A DNA stretch of 42,478 bases from assembly GCA_005889135.1 (NCBI GenBank), contig VBEK01000003.1:1-42478 (forward strand), in the 5' to 3' direction. The notes beneath the pieces were generated by a model. It worked only from the letters and a program-made list of their open reading frames with translations, searched no databases and was not told the DNA's origin. Of this stretch, positions 31,054-39,274 are shown piece after piece. Origin of the DNA: Chloroflexota bacterium (GTDB lineage Bacteria; Chloroflexota; Dormibacteria; Dormibacterales; Dormibacteraceae). A program made the translations under genes and the position numbers. Positions within the stretch are counted from its first letter, which is position 1, and each line of letters opens with the position of its first letter.

Positions 31054-32117
31054 CGGCGGCTCCGCGGCTGAGCGTCGTCGCGGCGACGCGCAACGACGAG
31101 CACGGCGGAAACCAGCTGGCTCGCACGCAGATCTTCATCCACGGTCTGGCGGAGCAAGCGCAGCGGTTCAGGCTCCCGATCGAGCTGCTGCTGGTCGAGT
31201 GGAACCCGCCGGCGGACCGCCCGCCGCTCGCCTCAGCGCTGGACTGGCCTGGCTCGGAATTCTTTCAACCCAGGATCGTCACCGTCCCGTCTGATCTGCA
31301 TCGCACGTTCGCGCACGCGGACGGTCTTCCACTGTTCCAGATGATCGCCAAGAACGCCGGCATCCGGCGGGCCGCTTCGGACTTCATCCTGGCCACCAAC
31401 ATCGACATCCTGCTCAGCGACGAGCTGTTCGCGTCCTTCGCCGGCGACCTCAAGCCTGACGCGCTGTATCGGGTCGAGCGGCTGGACATCGAGGCCGACC
31501 TAAACCGAAGCCCGCTCCCGTCCCCGGCGGAGTGTCGCGCCCTACCGTGGATTCGCGCCCACAGGCAGGATGGAACGCACTACCCCGACGGGCGGCGCGA
31601 GCCCTGGTACGCACAGATGCGATCGCGGCTCAACCGGACGCTGTGGAACGTCACGCATGGAGGTGCGCTTCCCGAGCTCTTCACGTGGGGCTGCGGCGAC
31701 TTCACGCTGACCACGAAAGGCGTCTGGGACCGCATGCACGGCTATCCCGAATGGCCGATGTATTCGTTCCATCTCGACAGCCTGGCGCTCGTGATGGCAT
31801 ATGCGGCCGGGATCGAGATGGTCACGCTCGCTCCCCCGAAGGTCGCCTATCACCTCGAGCATGGCGCCGGCTCCGGCTGGACCCCCGAAGGCGCGCGGCG
31901 CCTGTTCGGGCGCCTGGATGCGGCCGGGGTCCCCTACTTGAGCGGAAGCGATTACGACCGGGTGGCGCGGGAGATCTTGGGCAAAGGGCGCGGCTTCCAT
32001 CCGCTCAACGACGCGAGCTGGGGTCTGGCTGGCACGGAGCTGCCTGAAATCACTCCTCCCCCTTCAGAGGGAGGTCGCGCCAAAGGCGCCGGAGGGGCTG
32101 GAATCAGCCAGCTGTAG
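31050..32117 (+). CDS. GT-A-like putative glycosyltransferase, mirror paralogue A
   Basis: 355 residues from GTG 31050. It opens with [14 protein letters not shown], the strand-1 region of a nucleotide-diphospho-sugar transferase fold, then [17 protein letters not shown] (a D-x-D-like NID), and a C-terminal [15 protein letters not shown] plus [15 protein letters not shown] block that is conserved in its partner. I do not know a named family; the fold and setting suggest a glycosyltransferase. Its closest relative in the window faces it tail to tail (32064-33116). The last 54 bases overlap that gene, and the C-terminal 15 residues are encoded by a set of hairpins. Confidence 0.7.
   Translation: MTAAPRLSVVAATRNDEHGGNQLARTQIFIHGLAEQAQRFRLPIELLLVEWNPPADRPPLASALDWPGSEFFQPRIVTVPSDLHRTFAHADGLPLFQMIAKNAGIRRAASDFILATNIDILLSDELFASFAGDLKPDALYRVERLDIEADLNRSPLPSPAECRALPWIRAHRQDGTHYPDGRREPWYAQMRSRLNRTLWNVTHGGALPELFTWGCGDFTLTTKGVWDRMHGYPEWPMYSFHLDSLALVMAYAAGIEMVTLAPPKVAYHLEHGAGSGWTPEGARRLFGRLDAAGVPYLSGSDYDRVAREILGKGRGFHPLNDASWGLAGTELPEITPPPSEGGRAKGAGGAGISQL
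32055..32112. repeat. Three consecutive perfect stem-loops in the convergent overlap
   Basis: CCTCCC/GGGAGG (32055-32060 with 32069-32074), GCGCC-AAA-GGCGC (32077-32089) and GCTGG/CCAGC (32097-32101 with 32108-32112) follow one another inside the shared 3' end of two convergent genes. There is no T-run, so it is not a textbook intrinsic terminator. It might act as a bidirectional transcript end or mRNA-stabilising structure, or be the relic of a mobile palindromic element. Confidence 0.5.
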
Positions 32118-33116
32118 CGCGGCTAGACCCCAGTCGTCGCCATTGATGGGGTGGAATCCACGACCGCCGTGGACCATTCTGCGGGCGAGGCTCCGGTAGG
32201 CCCGCGTGCTGAGATAGGGCACGCCCGCGGCGTCAAGGCGTTCGAAGAGCTTGCTCGACTCCGGCGTCCACCCCGATCCCTCTCCGTGCTCCAGGTGATA
32301 GGCGGCCATCGGCGACTGCAGGTTGACCATCTCGACCCCACCGGCGTACGCCTGGAACAGCGCCACGCCGTCCATGTGCCAGGAGTAGGCGGGCCACTCC
32401 GGATAGCCGTGCATCGCGAACCAGATCTCGCGGCTCGTCAGCGTGAAATCGCCGCAGCCGCTGGTGTGCAGCCTGGGCAGCACGATGCGGTCACGCGCCG
32501 CCGCCGCAACGCGGGTCAATTCGGCGACCGCTGGTTTGACGCCGACGCGACCCTTTTGAGCATGGACCACGGGCGGGCGGCCATTCGGATAGCGCAGCCC
32601 ATCGATCCGGTGCTCGCGAATGACGGGCAAAGCTCGGCATTCGGCCGGCGAGGGCAGCCGCGCCCCCCCGAGCTCGGCGAGGACGTCGTAGCGGTCGACG
32701 CGGTACATCGCGTTTGGCCTCAGGCCGGTGCCGAAGAAGGCGAACAGCTCGTCGCTGAACAGGATGTCGATGTTGGTCGCGAGGACGAACGGCGCGCTCG
32801 AACGCCGGATGCCCACGTTCTTGCCGATCATCTGGAAAAGCGGCAGCCCGTCGGCGTGGGGGAAGGTCCGATGCACGTCCGGCGGAACTGTGATGACACG
32901 GGGCAGGAAGTACTCGTTGGGAGCCCAGCGCAACGCCTCGGCCAGGGGCGGTCGGTCCGTGGGCGGATTCCACTCGACCAGGACCAGCTCGACCGGCAGG
33001 CGGAATCGCCCGGCCTGCTCGGCGAGGCCGTCCACGAACAGCTGCATACGGGCGAGAAGGTGGCCGCCATGCTCGTCGTTGCGCGAGGTGGCGACGATGC
33101 TGAGCAGCGGGTTCAT
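32064..33116 (-). CDS. GT-A-like putative glycosyltransferase, mirror paralogue B
   Basis: 350 residues from ATG 33116; the longer frame to 33722 is a shadow of the flippase. It aligns along its length with 31050-32117. Over the first 60 residues of the shared core (from LS-VA--RNDEHGG) I count 46 identities. [17 protein letters not shown] and [17 protein letters not shown] are retained, so any catalytic residues probably are too. The ATG overlaps the flippase stop (ATGA, 33113-33116). The pair is an inverted duplication about one kilobase long on each arm. No characterised relative is known to me. Confidence 0.7.
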   Translation of the reverse strand: MNPLLSIVATSRNDEHGGHLLARMQLFVDGLAEQAGRFRLPVELVLVEWNPPTDRPPLAEALRWAPNEYFLPRVITVPPDVHRTFPHADGLPLFQMIGKNVGIRRSSAPFVLATNIDILFSDELFAFFGTGLRPNAMYRVDRYDVLAELGGARLPSPAECRALPVIREHRIDGLRYPNGRPPVVHAQKGRVGVKPAVAELTRVAAAARDRIVLPRLHTSGCGDFTLTSREIWFAMHGYPEWPAYSWHMDGVALFQAYAGGVEMVNLQSPMAAYHLEHGEGSGWTPESSKLFERLDAAGVPYLSTRAYRSLARRMVHGGRGFHPINGDDWGLAALQLADSSPSGAFGATSL

Positions 33117-34255
33117 GTGCTGAGACTCGCCTTCAGCTCGCCCGTCTTTCGCCACAGGACGTAGTAGTAGGCGGCGGCGAGGAAGCCCTGCGAGATGACG
33201 TTGGCCCAAGCCGCGCCGAGACCTGAAAAGGGCGGGATGAGGATGAGGTTGGCAACCACGTTCAGCGCCAGCGAACCCGCCGTGGCGACGGCAAAGCGGC
33301 GAGGATCGGTGACGCCGGTCAGCCCCTGGATGGCGATCGCCGCCGCGCCGGGCAGCGTCGAGACCATCAGCACGATGACCACCGGTGCGGCCACGGCGTA
33401 TCGCGCACCGAACAGAAGCGTGAGCAGCTGCGAGGCGAAAACCGAGACCACCACGGCGGGTCCCAGGGAGAGCAGCACGCTCTGCGCGGCGACGCGCTTG
33501 CCGGTGGCCAGCCGCGTGCTCGGATCCTGCCCCGCGGCTTCCGAGAGGGCGAGCTGGCCCAGGGCGGAGGGCAGCAGGAGGTTCAAGTCGTTGAACCGGT
33601 AGCTCGCGCGGTAGATGCCCGCCGCAGCGGTGCCGCGCAGCAGGCTGACCAGGTAGTTGTCGACTCGCGTATAGACGGCGCCCACCGTGCTTGCCAGCGT
33701 GAACGGGACGGCGGCTCTCCACGGCAGGCGCGGCCGGGGCTGGCCCGCCGGCTCAGGCACCGACTTGCCGCGGACCCACAGGTAGTCGATCACGCGGCGA
33801 ATGTTTCCCGTCGCCCGATACGCCGTGATCGTCGGGTTGTACAGACCCGCGCCCACGATGCTCAGGCTGAACACCAAAGGTACGGCCAGGTTGCCGTCGT
33901 GCGTGGCGATCACGAAAAGCACCACCATCAACAGGGCGAAGACGACCCCCAGCAGCAGACGCCCGGCGATGACCACATCGAGAATGCCGCGGCGGATGTA
34001 GCCGACATCAACGACGTCCTTGGCGAGGATGAACTGCAGGCCGAAATCGCTGAGTGAGGTGAGGACGACGATCAAGGCGAGCGCCACGCTGACCTCGCCG
34101 AACTGGTCCAGCGGCAAATTGCGTGCGACCAGGATGACCCACACCGCAGACAGCACAGACGCGACGCCTCGCCCGCCGGACAGCACGACGGCCCGGCCAA
34201 CCAGCTTCCGCCCGGAGAGCAGCCTTGCCGGCGCGATCTTCAGGAAATCGATCAA
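33113..34255 (-). CDS. Wzx-type flippase, unusually short
   Basis: 380 residues from TTG 34255, which overlaps the previous gene stop as TTGA; the frame further up is a shadow. LVGRAVVLSGGRGVASVLSAVW starts the first helix, FGEVSVALALIVVLTSLSDFG the second, and AYRATGNIRRVI is the usual post-helix-4 loop. Then a Pro-rich link (SVPEPAGQPRPRL) leads directly to FTLASTVGAVYTRVDNYLVS, normally helix 7. Family members are about 400-500 residues with 12-14 helices, so helices 5-6 appear missing. It may still flip lipid-linked glycans, or be impaired. It and the 22154-24553 fusion are the two flippase candidates. Confidence 0.85.
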   Translation of the reverse strand: MIDFLKIAPARLLSGRKLVGRAVVLSGGRGVASVLSAVWVILVARNLPLDQFGEVSVALALIVVLTSLSDFGLQFILAKDVVDVGYIRRGILDVVIAGRLLLGVVFALLMVVLFVIATHDGNLAVPLVFSLSIVGAGLYNPTITAYRATGNIRRVIDYLWVRGKSVPEPAGQPRPRLPWRAAVPFTLASTVGAVYTRVDNYLVSLLRGTAAAGIYRASYRFNDLNLLLPSALGQLALSEAAGQDPSTRLATGKRVAAQSVLLSLGPAVVVSVFASQLLTLLFGARYAVAAPVVIVLMVSTLPGAAAIAIQGLTGVTDPRRFAVATAGSLALNVVANLILIPPFSGLGAAWANVISQGFLAAAYYYVLWRKTGELKASLST

Positions 34256-35160
34256 ACGCCGTAGCGACGCGCGAATCGCCAGCTGCGCAGGCGGGTCCTG
34301 ATGCGCCGGCTGGGGCGCAGCGCATAGCTGAGGAACTGCCTGGGTCTGGCCATTCGATATTTCCAGCCCACAGCGGGGCCGATCTTTCCCTCCGCGCTCA
34401 TGGTCCAGGTCGCGTGGGCGATCGAGTAGAAGTTGGTCCAGTGCTTGACCCACTTGCGGTTCTCCCGAGCCTCGTCGCCGTCCCAGACGTCGACATTCGC
34501 CGCGTGAAGGTAGTCGTGGTTTTGATGAATCAGCGTGACGAAATCGGTGGCGTCGATGAGCGGAATATCCGACGCCACGGTGTTCCACAGCAGCCAGTTG
34601 TCATATGAAGTTCGGCCGATCGCGAAGGGAGGCATGTGCTGGTACTGGCCGCGAGGGTACATGAACAGGTCGATCGCGCCCGGCGAGTGCAGCTTGCCGC
34701 GAGCCACCGCCTGGGCGGCCCAGCGCTCCTCCCAACGCTCGTCGAACTCCATCAGCTGCCGCAAGTCAACGTCGTGTCGTTGGGCGACGAGCAGGAACCG
34801 ACGCGACCACGCCGCCGCGATGCGGCCGGCCTCCATGATGCGATGGGTGAGGATGATGTCCGCGCTGACAAACGCCACCACGTCACTCGCCGCACGAGCA
34901 TCGGCCAGCGCGAACATGCTCGACACGAGCGGTGTGCCGTAGGAATTCGTTTCGACGTCGCTGATGAGCTCGACCTCGAGGCCGCGCAGCACTTCGGCGG
35001 CGCCGTCTTCATTGCAGAATAAAATGACCCTTGGCTTGGGACGTAAAGACAGCCAGCTTCGAATCGCGTTCTGCTGGATGATCCCGACGTGACCCTTGAA
35101 TGCCTTTGGCGCTGAGAAGATCGTGAGCAACGGAGAATCTTCCGTTGCTTCGGGACGCAT
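34252..35160 (-). CDS. Putative GT-A glycosyltransferase-like protein of unknown specificity
   Basis: 302 residues from ATG 35160. TIFSAPKAFKGHVGIIQQNA, RVILFCNEDGAAEVL and VVAFVSADIILTHRIMEA give a GT-A-like N-terminal half in which SADIIL occupies the DxD position. HMPPFAIGRTSYDNWLLWN and VTLIHQNHDYLHA form the conserved C-terminal block seen in similar polysaccharide-locus proteins. The start was set at 35160 because the homologous region begins there and the gene on the other strand begins at 35159. A longer frame to 35241 is possible but overlaps that gene's coding sequence. Confidence 0.75.
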   Translation of the reverse strand: MRPEATEDSPLLTIFSAPKAFKGHVGIIQQNAIRSWLSLRPKPRVILFCNEDGAAEVLRGLEVELISDVETNSYGTPLVSSMFALADARAASDVVAFVSADIILTHRIMEAGRIAAAWSRRFLLVAQRHDVDLRQLMEFDERWEERWAAQAVARGKLHSPGAIDLFMYPRGQYQHMPPFAIGRTSYDNWLLWNTVASDIPLIDATDFVTLIHQNHDYLHAANVDVWDGDEARENRKWVKHWTNFYSIAHATWTMSAEGKIGPAVGWKYRMARPRQFLSYALRPSRRIRTRLRSWRFARRYGV

Positions 35161-35833
35161 GACCTCGGCGGCTACTTTCTTGCGCAAGGTGCGCCGCCGC
35201 GCGCTGCGCGAAACAGTTGTGAGGTGGGCGAGATCTCGCAAGTATCGCCGGATCTGGATCGACGTCGGCGCTCATGAAGGCGAGCTGACCTTTCCGTTTG
35301 CGGCCGCGGATTCTTCACTGCTGGTGTACGCATTCGAGCCCAACCTTCATGCCGCAAGCCGAATCATGGGCTGCCTGCGCAATTACGTGGTCCTCCCGAT
35401 CGCGATCGCCGAACGCGACGGCAGCGCCGAGCTTCAGCTCAACGCCTATGAGCAGTCGAGCTCGCTCTTGCCTGCGGACAAAGAAGGGGTCAAGCGCTGG
35501 ATCACCGAGCAGGAGTTCAAGGTCGTCGGTACGGCGATCGTGCCGACCATGCGGCTGGACACCTTCATGAACGAGGCCGGCATCAAGTCGGTCGACTACC
35601 TGAAGATCGACGCCCAGGGTCTCGATCTCGAGGTCGTCAAATCGGCCGGCGACCGATTGCGTGACGTGGCCAAGGTCCAGCTCGAGGCGACGACGGCTTC
35701 CTATCGGCAGTACGAGGGTGCTCCTGACAAGTCGGTGATCATCGAGTACATGGAGTCGAAGGGCTTCAGGCTGAGCGGTGAGGAGATCCAGTCCCACGGC
35801 CAGGAGGCAAATCTTACTTTCTTGAGGGCTTGA
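35159..35833 (+). CDS. FkbM-family methyltransferase
   Basis: 224 residues from ATG 35159 (TTG 35096 would add 21 residues that read through the opposite gene). IWIDVGAHEGELTFPFAA (32 onward) is the FkbM SAM loop, VYAFEPNLHAASRI follows, RLDTFMNEAGIKSVDYLKID is the central hallmark, and AQGLDLEVVKSAGDRL completes it. FkbM enzymes O-methylate sugars and polyketides. A second FkbM protein lies at 39271-40146. The ATG shares the palindrome CATG with the ATG of the divergent gene. Confidence 0.88.
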   Translation: MTSAATFLRKVRRRALRETVVRWARSRKYRRIWIDVGAHEGELTFPFAAADSSLLVYAFEPNLHAASRIMGCLRNYVVLPIAIAERDGSAELQLNAYEQSSSLLPADKEGVKRWITEQEFKVVGTAIVPTMRLDTFMNEAGIKSVDYLKIDAQGLDLEVVKSAGDRLRDVAKVQLEATTASYRQYEGAPDKSVIIEYMESKGFRLSGEEIQSHGQEANLTFLRA

Positions 35834-35843
35834 GACCAACCGC

Positions 35844-37538
35844 TCATTTCCCCTGCTCTCGGGCGTAGAGCTCGACCGTAAGCGACTGTCCCTGATAGCT
35901 GCCGAGCGTGTGCGGGGTTATGGGCGGAAGATCGCTGAGGGTCCAGGACTTGTCGAGGACGAAACCGCTGTCCGGACTGTGGACCCAGTCGGCAAGCGCG
36001 CGAAGGTAAGGCTGGCGCGCCGGCGGCGCGTAGAAAGCCTTCGCCACGTCGGCGATGTCCTCCCGGTACGTCAGGATCGCCGGGCACCCGCTGGCGGCGG
36101 CCACGTAATCGCGGATCGCTGTCCGGCTCGGGTCGACGTCGATCGCCGTGGACACCGGCGCATTGCCGTTGCCGTCCATCAATATGCCGATGAGCGTGGC
36201 GGGCCAGCCCGGACCCGGCGCGTACCCGAAGCACTGACCGGCCGAGACGTGACGGCCCAGCTCCTGGGCAACGTCTGAGGTGACCGTCAGAAGCTGCGCG
36301 TTCGACCTGCGTTCGTTGGCCGGCCAGTTGGCGAGGGCGACGATTCCCAGCGCGTAGACGACAAGCACGTAAACGGCCACCCCCGCAAGCGTTACCCGCG
36401 CAGCGCGATTGACGAACGCAGGCCAACGTGTCATGGCCAGGCGCGCGGCGCCTGCCACGAAGAAGAGCCAGATCGAGAGGGAGATCCACAATCCGAGCAC
36501 GGGGTTCTTGCTCGGCGGCAGCGAGAAGGCGAGGTAGAAAAGAAGGGCGAGCCCCGCGTAGATGATCTCGGCCGGGCCGAGCTTCCGTCGCAGCAGCAGG
36601 ACCGTGAGGAAGAGCCCTCCCGCGATGACCGCCCAGGCCTCGATCGGGCCCAGCTGGATCGGGATACGAGCGAGGAAGTACGTGAACCCTCCGATCAGCC
36701 CGCCGCTGGACGTGTACGTGCTTCGAAGCGCCGCCACCTGTTGCAGGTAGGTCACGACGCTCGACAGTCCGTGAGCGAACACGGCCCATGGGGCCAGCAG
36801 GACAACCAGCAGCAGGGCCGCCAGAAGTGTGTTTCGAGTCGCGTCACGGGACCGGCCGTTCCACCACCAGGCCGACGCGAGCGCCGCCGCCCAGGCCGCC
36901 AGGACGATGGGCGCGGTGGAGGTCTTGGCCAGCACCGCGGCGGTGGCGAACACAGCCGACACCAGGTACGCGGATCGCCGTGGCGTGTGGACGTGCTCGG
37001 CAATCGTCGCGACCGCCCACACGACCAGGACGCCGGTCAAGAAATCGGGCCGCAGGTCGTCCAGGTACCAGTGCTCGACGTAGTTCGACTGCCCGGTGAT
37101 GAACTCCACGGAGCTCGCCCTGATCGCGGGGCTGACGAGGGGGAGGAGCGCGGTCAGAGCCACCGCCACAGCCCCCAGCCACGGAGTCGAGCGCCGGCTC
37201 ACGACCCAGTACACGAGGACCAGGAGCAGCGCCACCGCCCAGAAGCGGGCCGAGAAAGCCTGCCACGCCCCCGATCCCAGGACGAGCTGCTGGGCCGTCA
37301 CTACCGACACCCAAAGAGGTGAGACCGCGGTGATCAAGTCATGAAAGGCGGCCGTCACATGAAGGGAGTGGAACAGCATGACCGCGGACTGCGCGGAGGT
37401 CACATAGCTGACGCCGTCGTAGTCGAGCGGCCGGGCGAGGTAGCCCTCCTGGGCGCTGAAGTAAGCGTCGGCGGCGACCGCCGACCCGGCCGCAAGACTG
37501 CACCCGAGGACGGCTCGGGGGCTCGGCCATCGCACCAT
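35844..37538 (-). CDS. GT-C multi-spanning membrane glycosyltransferase, paralogue 1
   Basis: 564 residues from ATG 37538; CTG at 37559 is a longer in-frame option that would form a CTGA overlap and match the paralogue's N-terminal length. The frame further upstream is a shadow. About ten helices are followed by a C-terminal extracytoplasmic domain. YLARPLDYDGVSYV (first outer loop) and YLDDLRPDFLTG supply the acidic residues seen in GT39/GT-C enzymes. The C-terminal domain has CFGYAPGPGWPATLIG, TYREDIADVAKAFY and SPDSGFVLDKSWTLSDLPP. It probably uses a polyprenyl-phosphate sugar as donor outside the membrane; acceptor unknown. Confidence 0.8.
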   Translation of the reverse strand: MVRWPSPRAVLGCSLAAGSAVAADAYFSAQEGYLARPLDYDGVSYVTSAQSAVMLFHSLHVTAAFHDLITAVSPLWVSVVTAQQLVLGSGAWQAFSARFWAVALLLVLVYWVVSRRSTPWLGAVAVALTALLPLVSPAIRASSVEFITGQSNYVEHWYLDDLRPDFLTGVLVVWAVATIAEHVHTPRRSAYLVSAVFATAAVLAKTSTAPIVLAAWAAALASAWWWNGRSRDATRNTLLAALLLVVLLAPWAVFAHGLSSVVTYLQQVAALRSTYTSSGGLIGGFTYFLARIPIQLGPIEAWAVIAGGLFLTVLLLRRKLGPAEIIYAGLALLFYLAFSLPPSKNPVLGLWISLSIWLFFVAGAARLAMTRWPAFVNRAARVTLAGVAVYVLVVYALGIVALANWPANERRSNAQLLTVTSDVAQELGRHVSAGQCFGYAPGPGWPATLIGILMDGNGNAPVSTAIDVDPSRTAIRDYVAAASGCPAILTYREDIADVAKAFYAPPARQPYLRALADWVHSPDSGFVLDKSWTLSDLPPITPHTLGSYQGQSLTVELYAREQGK

Positions 37539-37555
37539 GTCTGCTGGTGGAGCGC

Positions 37556-39274
37556 TCAGGTGTGCGTCGGACTCCGTAGGAAGAGATCCACCGTCAGCGA
37601 CAGCCCCTGGTAGCGCCCCAGGGGGTGCGCTTCGTAGGGCGGAAGGTCGGCAAACGACCATGAGCGGTCCAGCGTGTACCCGCTGTCCGGGCTGCGCACC
37701 CACTGATCGATCGCCCGATAGTAGGCGTGGTACGGGGGCAGGGCGATGAAGGCCTGCGCCACCACGGCGATGTCTTCCCGGAACGTGATGACCGCCGCAC
37801 AGTGTTTGGCGGCCAGGACATAGAAAGGAGGGGGGACCGACGGGTTGATCCCGATCGATCCTGGGGCATCGCCGTGGGACTTCACCAGGACGAATTGAAT
37901 CGAAGCCGGCCACCCGGGGCCGGGGGACGAGACAAAGCAGTCGCTCGGCGCGATGCTGCGGTCAAGCTCGCCGGCAAGCTGTGAAGTCACAAGCGACATC
38001 TGAACGGCCGAGGCGTGTTCGTTGGCCGGCCAGTTGACCACGGCGAAAGCCCCGACGCTGTACACGATCAACACATAGAGTCCGGCCGCGCCGAGAAGGG
38101 CGGGTTCCAACCGCGGGCTCGGCCAGCGCAAGCCGGCGGTCAGGCGTGCGGTGCCCGCCCAGACATAGACCCACAGCGCCATGGACGTCCATTCCGGCAG
38201 GTGGGTGTTCCTGGTGGTGGCGATCCCGAAGACCAGGTAAAACACCAACGCCACCGCGCCGTAGATGAGCTCTGCGGGCCCAAGCCTGCGGCGCACGAGG
38301 AAAACCGTCACGACCACAGCCCCCGCCATCGCGACCCATCCTTCGATCGGACCCAGATCGGTCGGGATGCGTGTCACGAAGTACCCAAACCTCTGCAGCA
38401 GGTTGTCGTGCGTGTTGTACACGCTGCCGTAGGTGACGGAGGCTTCGTACAGATAGGTGCTCGCGTTCGTGATCCCGCCACCGACCGTTGCCCATGGGGC
38501 AAGGAGCACAGCGAGCAGCCCGGCCGCGAGCGCCGCCGCGCGCGTGGCGCCGGCGCGCCTGCGATTCACGAACCAGACGACGGTCAGCGCCCCCGCCCAC
38601 ACCAGGAGCAGCAGCGGCGAGGTGGACGGCTTGATGAGCACGGCCAGCGCGGCGAAGACCGCGGATGCGATGTAGGTTGCGCGAGTGGGCGCCGCACTGT
38701 GCTCCGCCAGGATCGCAACCGACCACAGGATCAGTGCCATCGCCAGGAGGTCGGGGCGCAGGTCCTCGAGATACCAGTTCTCCAGGTAGTTGGAATATCC
38801 GCTCAGGAACTCGAGCGAGCTGGACCTCACTCCGGCGCTGATCACCGGAACCAGCGCCGTCAAGACGGTTGCCACGATCGCCAGCGATCGAGGCGCGCGC
38901 CTGCTGACGATCCAGAAGACGAGGAGCAGGAGCAGGGCCACGGGCCAGAACCTCACCGCGAACGCTTGCCACGCCCCCGCGCCCAGGACCAGATACTGAA
39001 GCGCCAGAACAGTGTTCCATCCCGGCGTGATGGCGTTGACCAGCAGGTGATAGACGGTGTTCAGGTGGAGGCCGCGGATCAGCTCGTACTCGGTGCGCCC
39101 AAACAGCATGTAGCCGGCTCCGTCGTAATACGGCGGACGTGCGAGGTAACCCTCTGTGGCGCTGAACAGAGCATCCAGCCCCACCACGGCGGCCGCCGCG
39201 GCGCCGCAGGCCAGGACTGGCCTGACGCCGGGCCAGTTGGCCACCGGGCTGTGGTGGGCCTCTGAAAGGGTCAA
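37556..39274 (-). CDS. GT-C multi-spanning membrane glycosyltransferase, paralogue 2
   Basis: 572 residues from TTG 39274 in a TTGA overlap with the FkbM stop. Same architecture as 35844-37538: YLARPPYYDGAGYM in the first outer loop, SNYLENWYLEDLRPDLLAM, then helices, then the C-terminal domain with CFVSSPGPGWPASIQF, TFREDIAVVAQAF and SPDSGYTLDRSWSFADLPP. The tandem pair is 17 bases apart. The paired Cys positions in the outer domain are retained and may form a disulfide. Two near-equal copies suggest two related sugars or acceptors. No named family beyond GT-C/PMT-like can be assigned. Confidence 0.8.
   Translation of the reverse strand: MTLSEAHHSPVANWPGVRPVLACGAAAAAVVGLDALFSATEGYLARPPYYDGAGYMLFGRTEYELIRGLHLNTVYHLLVNAITPGWNTVLALQYLVLGAGAWQAFAVRFWPVALLLLLVFWIVSRRAPRSLAIVATVLTALVPVISAGVRSSSLEFLSGYSNYLENWYLEDLRPDLLAMALILWSVAILAEHSAAPTRATYIASAVFAALAVLIKPSTSPLLLLVWAGALTVVWFVNRRRAGATRAAALAAGLLAVLLAPWATVGGGITNASTYLYEASVTYGSVYNTHDNLLQRFGYFVTRIPTDLGPIEGWVAMAGAVVVTVFLVRRRLGPAELIYGAVALVFYLVFGIATTRNTHLPEWTSMALWVYVWAGTARLTAGLRWPSPRLEPALLGAAGLYVLIVYSVGAFAVVNWPANEHASAVQMSLVTSQLAGELDRSIAPSDCFVSSPGPGWPASIQFVLVKSHGDAPGSIGINPSVPPPFYVLAAKHCAAVITFREDIAVVAQAFIALPPYHAYYRAIDQWVRSPDSGYTLDRSWSFADLPPYEAHPLGRYQGLSLTVDLFLRSPTHT

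Larger units (their letters stand above)
31050..33116. repeat. Inverted (tail-to-tail) duplication of a GT-like gene
   Basis: 31050-32117 (+) and 32064-33116 (-) code for full-length paralogues, with 46 of 60 identical residues in the N-terminal core. The arms meet in an overlap of 54 bases containing three stem-loops. Divergence is enough that the arms should not form a long DNA cruciform. Confidence 0.8.

Noticed and set aside
37560-37913. N-terminal extension of the 35844-37538 gene
   Set aside because: It is another frame of the paralogous gene next door and contains no helices.
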